64,000 bases of DNA. Source: Scolanthus callimorphus (taxonomy: Eukaryota; Cnidaria; Anthozoa; Actiniaria; Edwardsiidae). A program made the position numbers and the translations under genes. The stretch covers positions 19,057,854 to 19,121,853 of the forward strand of contig CM066913.1 of the NCBI GenBank assembly GCA_033964015.1. Reading direction: 5' to 3'. Under the pieces are notes generated by a model that did not search any database, was not told where the DNA came from, and saw only the letters and a list, made by a program, of their open reading frames with translations. Positions 44,648-57,400 of the stretch are shown here, in pieces; positions within the stretch are counted from its first letter, which is position 1; the number at the start of each line of letters is the position of its first letter.

Positions 44648-45515
44648 GGAAACATTTACCTCTAACATTAATACGGAATCTGGGGGGAGCCTTCCTTTTT
44701 AAATACAAATATAAAATTAAAAAACAACAACTAAATCCAAAGTTGCAAACTTTTACCTAGAAATAGTGAATGCCTGGCAAGATCTCAACATACATAGTGA
44801 AAAGTGTGATCCCGTAAAGAGATCATCTGGAACAACAAGAATGTATTAATTGAAGGAAAATCGATTTTATTTTATCAAGATTGGTATCTAGGCGTGGTCA
44901 CACATGTAGAAGATTTATTTGATACCAAAGGAAAATTGTTAACCGTGGAATCCCTTTATGCCAAATTCAGTATCAAAACACATTACTCACCGGGACTCGT
45001 AAAAGCGATTCCGTCAGATTGAAAAAAAAAATCATTAAGGAACACCCCCCCCCCCCCCGTCACACAAGAATTCCATCTACAGCAGGCCAGGTTCCGTACC
45101 GCCACCGCGACAGTACCGCGCCGTACCGCGGCAGTTTTCACAAAAAAATCAGAAAAGAACTTGTAACACAAACCTTTAAGCCTCCTACTGCTGAAAAGCG
45201 GTTACTAAAGTGCGGCTTTTCACCAGACGAAGCAACTCTCGTTTATTCACAATCTTTCAGTTCAAGATTATTCAGAACATACTACCCTCGAATGCTACAC
45301 TGTTCAGAGATAAATTAATTGATTCTGAAAACTGTCTGCACTTTTGTTCACAAGAACAAGACCTAAAACATATCTTTCTTGATTGCCCTCGTATTGTCGT
45401 TTTCTGGAACGATTTTATTGAATGGTGGAAAAAAAAGAATAATGTCCACATAGAAATTTATCAAAAAATATATTCTATGGACATATGCCGGGCGAACCAA
45501 AATACTTCCCCCTAA
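44648..45515 (+). pseudogene. LINE ORF2 fragment, C-terminal and zinc-binding domain (piece 2)
   Basis: Frames through 44740-45515 include DWYLGVVTHVEDLFD, then FKIIQNILPSN, a CLHFCSQ...HIFLDCP Cys/His motif (zf-RVT type) and FWNDFIEWW. A C-homopolymer and GC-rich stretch at 45046-45130 interrupts the frame. Confidence 0.78.
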
Positions 45516-45521
45516 ATCTAT

Positions 45522-45980
45522 TGTGACATTGCGAAATGATACAAGAATATTTAGTGATTTAATTCGTTTATTCAGTGATAGGCCGAGTGATAGTGTGTGC
45601 GTGTTAAGAGCGTTTTATGTGCGAGAAAGTGTTTGTGTGCGAGAGTAATTTGTTAGCGACTTTACTGTATTGTATAGGGAAAGCTTCCTTAGCTAATACA
45701 AGTCTTCACGAGCATTAGGGTTAGTTGGCAGGGGTTCGCCTTCGGTGTAATGCGTGTTTACTTGTTTTGTGTCCTGTCAATCAGTATTGTCATGTGTGTG
45801 CCATATATAGTCATGGTCTCCATATTTGGAATGCGAGTACATGTGTTCAAGTTGTGGAGCAAATTAAATTCAGTTCTGTCCCAACGCTCGTGTCGTGTGG
45901 TTGTGTTGGGTTATGTTGTTTCCGTAAACTCCTTTATAATTCGAGTCATCCCAAAAGAACCTATTCCACCTCCGGTCACA
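45522..45980 (+). repeat. 5' LTR of the non-autonomous element
   Basis: 459 bp, nearly identical to 47163-47621 (one clear difference: CCCAACG versus CTCAACG). The 91-123-aa frames inside both LTRs are not genes. Confidence 0.92.
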
Positions 45981-46260
45981 TTTGGCGCTGCGAGCAGGGT
46001 GGCTCGTTTGGTTATTTACGGTTAAACTGCGAAGAAATGCGGGCTGACGAAGGAAGGTGAAGATCTCAGCGAGTGGCAAGATGGCGCCCGAAGTGAAAGA
46101 AGAAGCGCCGGCGGATAGCGCAGGTCAAGCAGGGAAGCACGCAGCAGGATGGACAGAACTCGGGTCGACACTGTGGTCGAGTGTCGATCCTACTTGGGGA
46201 CCACGGCCAGAGATGAGATGAGACGAGATTAGAGCGGATAGAAGTTGTTTTCAAGGCCAA

Positions 46261-46572
46261 GTGTTCTGTCAGGTTCCGCGAGGAGCGACGAACATTGGTG
46301 AAAGCAATTATTCTCAGGAAGGTTTACGGGAAAAGACGGCCGTCAAACAGAAAACAATGGGACAGTTATTGTACTTTTGTGTGTATTTGCCGCTGTTATG
46401 TGTCCTTTGGCTAGTTTTGAGGAGAAAGAGAGCAAGGAAGGAAATACGTTTACCAAACGTAGCACAGCACGTGGTTTGGGGCGACGCGGATGTGCCGGCA
46501 TGTTCTCCGGACCCGTTTACGGTGGAAGCTTCGCACAAAGAAATGCTGCTGTGTGGATCGACGAGGGATTAG
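46261..46572 (+). other. Small ORF inside the non-autonomous LTR element
   Basis: 103 codons; the inner ATG at 46357 starts MGQLLYFCVYLPLLCVLWL followed by RRKRARK, a plausible membrane anchor with a basic stop-transfer. No family recognised. The second half is part of the triplicated block, so this may be chance coding. Confidence 0.25.
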
Positions 46573-47162
46573 AAGGCAACTAAGTCTAATTGTTGTAGTG
46601 TATTTTATTTTTACCTGGACTGTATTGGATTTTGAACTGTGAATTTCGAAGTTGGAAATGGAAAGACGAGGATTTGTGACAAGACGAAGTCGAAAGAATA
46701 CGTTTGCCTAACGTTTCACAGCACGTGTGGTTGGAGCTTCGCGGATGTGCCAGCATGGTCTCTGGTCCCGTTTGAATAGACGGTGGGGAGCGTTGCGTCT
46801 GTACATGTTGCTGTGTGGAATTTAGAAAGACTGGCGAGGAGGGCTGGACTATGTGTCGATGAACTTTATTTTGGACTTGGGCGAAATACGTTTACTAAAC
46901 GTCCACAGCACGTGCTTTTGTAAGCTTCGCGGATGTACCGGCATGGTCTCCGGGCCCATTTATGGTGGATAGGGTCGCTTTAACAAATATTGCTGTGTGG
47001 TTCTGCGAGAGGATGGAACTTTGTATGGTTTTTATCGTGGTTTATTTACGTGAATTGGAATGTTGACTGTGATAAACTCTTGTGGGACGGTGTCTGAACT
47101 ATCCAACTGGAAAGTAGTTGAAAGTGTGTCGACGTGGACGCGACACATCTAGCAGGGAAGGA

Positions 47163-47621
47163 TGTGACATTGCGAAATGATACAAGAATATTTAGTGATT
47201 TAATTCGTTTATTCAGTGATAGGCCGAGTGATAGTGTGTGCGTGTTAAGAGCGTTTTATGTGCGAGAAAGTGTTTGTGTGCGAGAGTAATTTGTTAGCGA
47301 CTTTACTGTATTGTATAGGGAAAGCTTCCTTAGCTAATACAAGTCTTCACGAGCATTAGGGTTAGTTGGCAGGGGTTCGCCTTCGGTGTAATGCGTGTTT
47401 ACTTGTTTTGTGTCCTGTCAATCAGTATTGTCATGTGTGTGCCATATATAGTCATGGTCTCCATATTTGGAATGCGAGTACATGTGTTCAAGTTGTGGAG
47501 CAAATTAAATTCAGTTCTGTCTCAACGCTCGTGTCGTGTGGTTGTGTTGGGTTATGTTGTTTCCGTAAACTCCTTTATAATTCGAGTCATCCCAAAAGAA
47601 CCTATTCCACCTCCGGTCACA
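47163..47621 (+). repeat. 3' LTR of the non-autonomous element
   Basis: Partner of 45522-45980. The near-identity points to a young insertion. Confidence 0.92.
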
Positions 47622-47762
47622 CTATGTTTAATGATTGCTAAGCACTACATTTACGGAGCATATAGAAGAACTGAAAATGTATTTTTCCAAGCTTTCCTGA
47701 TTGTTCTCGATAACTGGCTGAAAATAGAATCTGCAGAAACAGCAAAACAAGTAAATATTTGA
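47622..47762 (+). pseudogene. LINE ORF2 fragment, extreme C-terminus (piece 3)
   Basis: Frame CLMIAKHYIYGAYRR ... AKQVNI then stop at 47762. This is the usual LINE tail motif (IAKxYIW-like), separated from piece 2 by the LTR insertion. Confidence 0.72.
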
Positions 47763-48155
47763 TGCGCTAGTTTAGCTGATGTAATAACATCGTCGTGAAA
47801 TAAAAAAATGTATGTGTAATGTTAAGTGTCTGTAAAAGAAAAATGTAAAAATGAAATGGAAATGGAAAAAGTAATGTTTGTGTAATGTAAAATGGACAAT
47901 GTAACGATGAAGGTGAAAAAAAGTTGTTTTCTACTATGTGAAAACCAAACTGCTGAAAAGTAGTTGTTTTGGGTTTTCAGATCCTTACGTGTCCTAAGCT
48001 CAAAACGCACTCAAAGGGGCGATTAGTGATCGAATTAGGACTATGGCCGACAATAAGGCCTTGGAATCGAAAAACATTATCCGAAGTAACCAGATAGCTA
48101 TGTATTTTGAAGATTGATAGACAGAGACCTAATTATCATAATTAAATCTTTGTCT

Positions 48156-49809
48156 TTAACGTGGCTCCCGAGTATTTATTTCAGAAATAGACCTCAACTT
48201 CTAGCTTTTGTTTGACCCTGAAAAAATCTTCCGATTTCCATATTGTTCTCACAGAGCTTAAGCAACCTCTGCACTACCAAATGGTGTAGTTCATTTGATA
48301 TATTAAGCTCGTCTGTTTGGGATATTTAAAATTTTCCAAAGGAGGTGTTTTTAGGATAATTGTTATAACTTGAAAATTCGACCGTGAATGATCTTATTAC
48401 CAGCTAAAATCGTATCCATAGTAATAAGGGTTTACTAAGAGAAATGCCCAGGTCAGCTTTTACCATGCGATTTAAGTTGTAAACGATGTAATAATTTTAC
48501 CTCTAAAAATGTCTTATTCCGCTTCTGTTTAATGTGCCGAGCGCGGATATCAGAAAAGTAGGGGAGCTCTTCAGGATTATATCGGCTAATGTTCACTCTT
48601 AATTATATAAAAGAGAAAATAGAATCGAGTATCTACAGAAAGCGGTATTTAATAAACGAATGAGAGCAGCTTCTTGCCCAGAATGTGCTGTTGCTATAAT
48701 ATTCAATTCGAGCTCGAAATAACTAAATTGCTGGAATTGTTTCGTAAGTTTCTTTCGTGAGAGGTAGACTTAAACTAACTGAGAAGACTTACCAAGTTTG
48801 GACTCGTCTTTCCAATACTATGCTGAGAAACATTATCCAAAAGGAGTCAGTGTTTCGTTGCTCCAACACAAACGCCAAGAAAACCCATATGTTTATGAAC
48901 TCAGCGTTCTCGTCTCAGTGCACATGGTGCTAAATACTTCACGTGCGACGCTTTCTCGACCCGCGGGATCGGAAAAGCTACCGGATATTAACTTGTCTTG
49001 CTTCGGGACTCGGAAGCGTCGCACGTGAAGAATTTAGCGAAGTGCACTGAGGCGAGAACACTGCGCTCATAATATATGGGTTTTCTTGGCGTTTGTGTTG
49101 GAGCAACGAAACACTGACTCCTTTTGGATAATGTTTCTCAACATAGTATTGAAAAGACGAGTCCAAACTTGGTAAGTCTTCTCATTTAGTTGTACTCTAC
49201 CTCTCACGAAAGAAACTTACGAAACAATTCCAGCAATTTAGTTATTTCGAGCTCGAATTGAATATTATAGCAACAGCACATTCTGGACAAGAAGCTGCTC
49301 TCATTTGTTTATTAAATATCGCTTTCTGTAGATACTCGATTCTATTTTCTCTTTTATATAATTAAGAGTGAACATTAGCCGATATAATCCTGAAGAGCTT
49401 CCCTACTTTTCTGATATCCGCGCTCGGCACACTAAACAGAAGTGGAATAAGACATTTTTAGAGGTAAAATTATTACATCGTTTACAACTTAAATCGCATG
49501 GTAAAAGCTGACCTGGGCATTTCTCTGAGGAAACCTTTGTTACTATGGATGCGATTTTAGCTGGTAATAAGATCATTCACGGTCGAATTTGCAAGTTATA
49601 GCAATTATCCTAAAAACACCTCCTTTGGAAAATTTAAAATATCCCAAACAGACGAGCTTAATATGTCAAATGAACAACACCATTTGGTAGTGCAGAGGTT
49701 GCTTAAGCTCTGTGAGAACAATTATGGAAATCGGAAGATTTTTTCAGGGTCAAACAAAAGCTAGAAGTTGAGGTCTATTTCTGAAATAAATACTCGGGAG
49801 CCACCTTAA
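48156..49809. mobile_element. 1.6-kb foldback element, copy 2 (TTAA-flanked)
   Basis: Same family as 37005-38609 in both arms and centre, with TTAA at both ends. It differs by small indels: here the right arm has a complete segment (about 49290-49335) that is deleted in copy 1. Confidence 0.85.
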
Positions 49810-49828
49810 GTAATCATCCATGCAAGAA

Positions 49829-50507
49829 CTACTCAGTGGCATTAAGGCATGGCTCTAAAACGAGGTCCTGCTTTTTTGTAACTTCGTTGTTTTTCAACGA
49901 AAATCTTTCAAACTTGGCCCACAAACACGTTTTGGAATTCTGATTTCGATTAAGTCGTTGTTGCCATGGTAACGATGTCACGTGACTCACCATCCGCCAT
50001 TTTGGATGAAATGTTTAGCGCCCGTGCAAGTATGTAGAGAAGATTAAAAAAAGAAATTTCTTTTCAGCATAATCTTTCTATCATTAGTCTTTCTGTAAAC
50101 CTAATTGGATATCGTGGATCATGTTTTAATAAAGACGTTTTTTCACAATATCATATATTTCAAAAGCACGAAAAATCTGATAATTACTTTTTTCTTGAGA
50201 AATTCCAAGATATCCAATTAGTTTCATTTGAAGGAAGTTGTCCTGTATTTAATTATGTGTTTACCTTTCAATTTCACATTTTTCTGAGTATCTTCAGAGG
50301 GTCTAAATAAAAAATCCAAGATGGCCGCCACCGAGTCACGTGATAACCGTTTCCATGGTAACAAAATGTGTCAAAATAAAGCTCTTGTTAAAATTATTGT
50401 ACTGACCAATTTTCATGATGATCCATACAATAGAACACGAGTTATGAAGAATAATCCCCTTTTTCAGGCGAAATGGTTTTGAGCCATGCCTTAACGCCAC
50501 TGAGTAG
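49829..50507. mobile_element. Inverted-repeat element, 679 bp
   Basis: Termini CTACTCAGTGGCATTAAGGC and its complement at 50488-50507; further inner complementarity around GTCACGTGA and AAGATGGCGG/CCGCCATTTTGG. Starts 20 bp after foldback copy 2. Confidence 0.75.
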
Positions 50508-51150
50508 GCAAAGTTCCATTGTTCTACGGCATTGAAGGTTCCCCACGTAGGATATGTCCTATTTTTTTTACCACAGAAAGTTATCATGACTAGTAACATA
50601 ATAAAAGTGAAAAATTGATAGATTTCGACTTGCTTTGAGAAAATATGGCAACAAAAAGTCTCTAGACCAATCAGATCAAAGAAGAACAAAGGAGTGAGAA
50701 TCAGCATTTTACAGATTTTACACAAGGTTCCCCACGTACAAAGTCTTTTAAAATTGTATATCCTGTTTGTGAGTACCACATGTGCTTATATATCCCTAAA
50801 AATCCTCAGACAAGTTTTTCTAGCATAGTGAATTTACTGATTTTCATGTCTAAGCCAATGAAATTGCCTATATTTTCAATAGAAACTAATTGCATTCCAG
50901 CATGCTTTGCCGTTGGCTTGCCTAGTTCTTATACGGACCATTACTTAATAAAGTTTAATATTTTTTAAACATCCTGGTCTTTGCCATTAATCTAAGGAAA
51001 TTTATGATAGAAAAACAAAATTGGCCAGAAAAAATGGCTATTGGCTCCGATAGTGCAGCTTGTTTCGCGACACGGCCTTTCCCTAGCCACATTCAGCTGA
51101 GCAATCTATCTGAACGCCACCTTGATTGCTGTCCTTTAAGTCCAACCATT

Positions 51151-51460
51151 TCACCAGACTTGACGTTCTCTTCTGGGACATCCAGCACGGTAGACCTCAT
51201 CAACCCTTCCGTCGTTCACAATTTCATCCCACAGATAAACACTAGCCAATTTTCCGAGATACGATGTTTGGCTGGTTTGGATGTCGGGGCCCGACTGCCC
51301 AAGGCGTAGCCTACCCTCGAAACTCTCAAAATGTTTCGCAAATCTTAAACCAGATTCCAAACGTAGCCCATCGACAACGATTTTATAGCCCCCCCAAGAC
51401 TTCTTCCACGCGACAAACACGTGATGCCACACCCCATCCAGAAGTGAGACTGAGGTTGTT
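51151..51460 (-). CDS. Gene B exon 5 (pentraxin domain, C-terminal half)
   Basis: Acceptor TTTATTTCGCAG, phase 2 in. It contains SLLDGVWHHVFVAW, YKIVVDG, GRLRLGQ and YLGKLASVYLWDEIV. The frame stops at TGA 51153-51151. That TGA overlaps a potential donor (GTGAAA at 51154), so the true 3' boundary is ambiguous. Confidence 0.83.
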
Positions 51461-54400
51461 CTGCGAAATAAAAACAAAAAGTCTACAAGAGTGGATTACC
51501 AAGAGTTTCCATATTTACTATGTACGCCCGAATCACAGTCAGAAAAGTGCCTATTTTTAGAACTAGGATTCCCGCAAAAATTCGTCATCCACAGGCTCCC
51601 ACTTTCTCGCCACGCAAGCAGTTGTGAGATCCAGCCTAAAATTAAATCGCAGATCAATCGAAAAACCTTTAAATTCGCAAAGATAAGGTAGGATATTTGT
51701 TGTATCAGCCCATCGTGTAATGGTTGTGATCCTTTAATGAAACCTTGAATATGAATACTTGAATACACTATGAACACTATGAATCCTCGATACAGAAAAC
51801 CTAATAAACTCTTGAATAATGATACTGTCAATCAAAACTAATCACATAATATTGTCAATAATTAATTGATAAACGAACTTACAACATATTCTCTATTTGT
51901 GTATTGGGTATACGAGCATTCGAACCTGAGCATTCGAACCTGAGCATTCGAATACTTTCGCGCAATTCAAATCTAAAAATAGACACTTTTCTGACTGTGA
52001 TGTGGACAAATACTGAACGAAAGATTCTAACTCTTGTTAATCCACTCTTGAGTCTACAAGAGTAAGTCTATTAGTTTTAGGTCTAAGAGGTTTCATGCTA
52101 ATTATTGTCGATCTAGGATATATGATTGGAATATGATTTATACAAAAACCCTTATCTTGGAAAAGAAAGCTCTTGAAATTGGTGAGTCAGTCACGAAAAA
52201 AAGCAACATTGAGCCACCAAGGCCTTCGACATTTGTGAATATTTGTTCACCAAGTTTTATCGGGCTCCGAAAGCTTGTCCATGAAAAATTGTTCAGCAGG
52301 GGGTGCTCGAGCCCCTCCCCCCCACTTCAAATTATCATACATAAACTGTATTTTGTGTTGTCACTCTTCCCATACATCCTTACCAATGAGCCCCCCCCCC
52401 CCTCCACACCTAACAAACACACAATTTATATGGTCCCGCGCCGCCTATGTGTTCAATTAGTCTTTTGCTTCGGATAAACGAGTTATGTTAATGTTTCAGC
52501 TGGATGACAATTTGTTTTTTTTTTAGTTTTTCTGCAAAATAATAATAATAACCATAGATCTCGGAGCATATCAAGATAAATGTGTCGCCTTTGTCAATGC
52601 CAACCCGTGCGTGACGCGGGCTACCTGTGTAGGTATTTCCTGTCTCCGGCCTGTGGGGACCAAAATAAAGATGGCGGCCTATACGAACAACGGGAGAAAC
52701 TGTATTGTATAATTATTTTGGCATAAGCAGGGTGATAACCGTGGCTATTTATCGTCCATGATTCTGTTTTGGTAATATTTGCTCCTTGTAGCAGAGGGTT
52801 TTGAGTGGAGGATGCAAACGATAATAATAATAAAACACAAGTTTCGAGTAGAGCTTTGTCTTGATTTTCTCTTCAAAACGCTCGTACAAACTCACTGAAG
52901 GAAACTAGACGAGGCGCCTGGCTCTTGCTCAGGCCCTGCACGCGCGCGCTCTAGGAACGCCTGACACATCTACAAAATGTAAACAACTCGCGCTCCTACA
53001 CTGACGCATCGCGGGAGCAAACCGGGACGGTGCAACTTTTTCTGAAAGGTGTATAAAAACAGCCAACAAGGCGAACAAGAATACACCATACCTCACTTCA
53101 GAACCAATGTTGAAGAGCAAGCTGTCTCGCCCTGCCCGTAAGTCCATCGTGTTTGAACTTGTGTCTGGCTTGTAAAGAGCCAGAAGAATCTGATGAAGGG
53201 CCGAGGTGTAGGTGCTTTGCATCCAGAGGGCAATACTCACTTCGGATTGCTGGGGCAAAGCTGTGTTATGTTCAGCGTAGTCGTTATGGGGTACGGTAGG
53301 GAAAATCATCACGAATTTTCCTGTAATTCATAAAACATATCAAGATTAAATGTGTCTTTTTTGCAATGCCAACCCGTGCGTGACGCGGGCTACCTGTGTA
53401 GGTATTTCCGGGCTCCTGGGGGCCAAAACAAAGATGGCGGCATACACGACCAGCGTTTCTCTCGGCAATTTAGAATGAGAAAAAAAGCTAGGAAAACTTC
53501 TGGAATTTCAAAAATTCCAAAAATGGAACTATCTTGATATGAAAAAAACATTCTAGGCGACCTTTTTACCTGTAGATTTTGCCAAAAATTTCGCATATTC
53601 GACGTTTTTCTTGAGTTTGAAAAAAAAAACAGTGCAGAAACAGTGCACGGACAAATGTTTCGAAAGTTGATAAAGATGTAGAAAAGGCCTCTAAACAGAT
53701 ATTTTACCGAAGAATGTCGTTGGATGCCCCTATAAGTTCCCTTTTCATATGTTGACACTAAAAGTTTTACTTAGCCCAGCCCAGCGAAGTAAAAATTTTA
53801 GTGTAAACATGTGGGGAAAAACCTGTTTGCCCCCCTCCCCCAAGCAAAAAACAAAAGATCGATGACCAAGGCTTGCCCCCCAGACAAACATTTCTAGCTA
53901 CGGTCTTGATAGCTGATTATAAATAGCGCCAAATGAAATGGCCACAAACCATCTAGAACGCGTTAAAATTATATATAGTTTGTGACGCTTTTTGGAATGT
54001 GAGTTTTTAATTCCTGTCATACTAATTTTAATTCTAACGCCTACGTTATTGCGCATTTCGTATTCCAAACAGCGTTACCTAAGGAACAACCGCCTCCCGT
54101 TGTGCACTGGGGACAAATGCATCGATGGCCGTTCATTCCTCCGTAGCCGGTTTGACAGGTTGCACCATCACAACTCACGCTCTTGCAGTTATTCTAGAAA
54201 ATTCACGATAAACAAAAATAAAAAAATCCATCCATAGAAACATAACAACTATAGGCAGAGGAAATGCTGGGACAACTCATAAGGTTTTCTACTGGAGGGG
54301 TTGAAATTCCAGAGTGGAATTATAGTATTCATTAATTTAGTCATGGGAACATTTGACAAAAATTTGACAAGTAAATAACTGAATATTGTACTCAATACTT

Positions 54401-57400
54401 GTCAATACTGAATATCTTTCTCAACTAGCCATCAATATTTCGTGGTATTGTCGTTTTGAGACGGTTGGGAGAACGTCGTTTTAAAATTTGTTTTGTATTG
54501 CGGTCCTTTAAGATTTTTTAAAGAAATCTAGAGACATTGCCTGTTTTGCTTATTAGTTGATTAAAATCTCAACTCTCCTTACAAGCAGTTTCTCTTCACA
54601 TTTTTCTGGCGTTTTCCATAAAATATTAATAAAAAGGTAGTACGTTACTCACTAACAATTTGGGCGAAAAATGTTAGAATCTCGTAAGCTCGTTCGTTCC
54701 AGCCGTCAATATCACAAAATATTGACAGCTCAAGTGGCGAGCACTTGCGTGCACCCGGATTTATTTTGCTGGACCGATTACTACAATTTCCGCTAGAACG
54801 AGCAGCGAGCACTTTGCGAGTATTCGAAAAGTAGCGAGTATCCGAATTCTGGGAGACCACGGGTGTCGAGTAGAAGTCACGGAGAACGTTGGTGATCAGA
54901 GTTGATCGTTGAAACCGGGGCTCGACGGGGCCCTGTCAACACGGGAAGCCGAACAAAAAATTAAGGGCATTCATCTTCACAACAAACGACTCACCTCCAT
55001 AGAATTGTAGATGCATTCAGGGCAATCAGCTACCAAATCATTTGCATGGGTCTCCTCGTTTGAGTTGCTGAGTTGGCACTGAAGTAAATTAGGGTTGAAG
55101 TTGCTCGAAATACAGTTTGGGTCGTCGAAGCAGTGCGATGAACATGTCGACGCACTGACTGTAGTCTCGTTTTTGTAAACGTGATTTCGGAGCCTCCAGC
55201 CTGTCTTCATTGGTCTCCATCGCACCTGACGACACTCTTCGACAATGGAAAAAAGATACAAAATTAAACTGTGGTTTTCATAATTCTGCGAACTCTGAAG
55301 TAACCGTCAAACCGTGTCTAGCAGATTCCTTTGATCACATGACACGGCCATTTAAGTCCTTACACGACAGAGATGTTTGGCACGGCTCGGGTAAAAATGG
55401 ATCTGGGACTACCTCGCCACGTAGTCCCGACACGGATGAAACTTCGGTCGGGCTCTGACAAAATTTAGTACGGCAAAGCCACTTACACAGCCCTAATATA
55501 TCCGAGGCGTGCCAAAAAATCCTCCCCCATCTACACGACAGAAACTTTTGGCACGGCTCGGGTAAAAATGGATCTGGGACCACCTCGCCACGTAGTCCCG
55601 GCACGGATGAAATTTCGGTCCGGGTCGTCTGTGAAAATTCAGTACGGCAAAGCCATTACACAGCTCAAATATACCCGAGCCGTGCCATTAAATTTGGTAC
55701 TCGTACCACTTTTTATCCGAGCCGTGCCAAAAATCGCTATCGTGTAAATGGGGCAAAACTCACTCAAAGGTTGTGCAATTGCTTCCGGGTTGCTTGGATC
55801 TTTGATTCAGGGATCGCTTTGAAAACAGAGTCTGTTAATGGTGCAGACTTCGCAGAATTTTGAAAACGTACCGTAGTAAATGCCCTTTTGCTCCGCGCGA
55901 ACAAGCTCACAGCTCCAATAATCGTACTGCCCCTGTCTGAATTATAGGAGGATCCTTCATTTACTTTTGAGCTGATTAGCATAAGCAATGTTCAGAATCA
56001 GACCGTTCGAGGGAGCTATAAAATGATGCGTTCTGAATATCAATAGAGTACTGTAAATAAAACATAATTGGAAAATTTCAAGCTGATATCTCGAATTCTA
56101 AGCGAGTCGTGCAACGTTCAATTAAACATGTGAGCCGCTCATTAGGCTAATTAGCGTTTCGCCCCAATGGTTTTCACACACTTTTGAAAAGTTTCAAACA
56201 GCCTGAAAAATGAAACAGAAAGAAAGGAAACAGGCCAAGACGTTTTTAAGAATAAAAAATAAACGTACTTGTTTTGAGCTTTTCGTTGCATTTTCAAAGC
56301 TAGATACAGCGTAATCTAATCTATACGGGTTTTTGTTCAGGTACCTTTAATTATTTTACAATATACACACTCAACATCCTGCAAACCTTTCATCAGGCAG
56401 GGGCGGCGGAGCTCCCTAAAAAGTGGGGGTGCCGAAGATAAAAAAAAAGAAGTGAACACGTTATTTCGTTTCTTTTTGTCGTGTTTTTACCTCATAATAC
56501 ATTTGATGAAAATATGTCACAACGTTCTCCGAGCCTAATGTCAAAACAGAAACAAAAAGGACACGCTTCTGTTCTTCTGTTCCTTTTCTTCTTTACGTGT
56601 GAAATCTAGCTTCAAAAAGTGGGGTGCTCATCCCTCCCCCCAGTTCAAAAGTGGGGGTGCTCGAGCACCCACTGCCCCCCGGGTCCGCCGCCTATGTCAG
56701 GAAAATATTTCCATGACTTTCAGAGATTTTTGTAAAAATTCCATGACTTTCCAGGCCTGGGAAAGGACATTTCTAAAATCCACGACTTTCAAGGTTTTCA
56801 AGGACCCGTGGGAACCCTGTTAAGGCGGAATTGTTGAAAAATGTTTTTTGTTTGAATGGATCGCAACATGTTACATCTTCGAATTTTGGTCAGGACTCAG
56901 CCGCGGTTACTATCTATTATCGTGAAAGGGAAGCCAAAAGGATTTAACTGTCCATTTTTGAAGCTCCGATTAATTTGCGCTTTGCGCTGGGCTCAACCAT
57001 TACATGATATAAACCAATCTAAGGGATGCCGAATGGCTGTTCGATCCAGAATCGCGAAATTCTTAGGGATTCTCGAAATCTCGGATTTTTTAGAGAGCTA
57101 TCTCGCAATGCTTTACTGCGAATTAGTCATGATTCTGCGAAGTTCCCCTTTACATTTGCGAGCGCCAAACTGCGTTTTGGCTTCCGTCAATGACACCGTT
57201 TAAGAAAGACCCATACATATTTCTAAGCTTCGTTTGTATTTTACATTTTACATTGTTTTTAAAGCCTTTCTAACCGCGTTCATTTAACAAAGTCTCTCAA
57301 ACACTCTCCAAAACCACCTAGAGCTGTTAACTCGCTTGATTGACGGAAGCCAAACCGTGGTTTGTCGGTTTGCACAGAGTTCGCAGAATTATGAAAATCG

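Larger units (their letters stand above)
45522..47621 (+). mobile_element. Small non-autonomous LTR element (TRIM/LARD-like)
   Basis: Two near-identical 459-bp LTRs (45522-45980, 47163-47621), TGTGACATT...GGTCACA, flanked by the 4-bp TSD CTAT (45518-45521, 47622-47625). The PBS TGGCGCTGCGAGCAGGG at 45983 resembles the complement of a tRNA-Ser 3' end. A purine tract at 47152-47162 precedes the 3' LTR. The internal region is only about 1.18 kb with no gag-pol, but it has three diverged copies of a roughly 100-bp block. Inserted in the LINE at 42.8-47.8 kb. Confidence 0.9.
42830..47762 (+). mobile_element. L1/Tx1-like LINE, 5'-truncated, carrying two nested insertions
   Basis: Host LINE in three pieces: about 42830-43153 (NKLQAMKKVLDIRRMRNLT, RT thumb region), 44634-45521 (KNVLIEGKSIFYQDWYL, LFRDKL, HIFLDCP zinc-binding tail) and 47622-47762 (IAKHYIYGAYRR to the stop). 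Removing an antisense LINE at 43168-44633 and an LTR element at 45522-47621 makes the pieces collinear in order and strand. Frames are partly disrupted. Confidence 0.82.

Noticed and set aside
45725..47762. Repeated 91-123-codon ORFs (MAGVRLRCN..., MRVYLFCVL...)
   Set aside because: They lie inside the two identical LTRs and carry no recognised domain.
56599..57203. ORFs of 74 and 115 codons on the + strand
   Set aside because: Composed of dispersed repeat motifs (CCATGACTTTCCA type) and an inverted-repeat element; no conserved protein seen.
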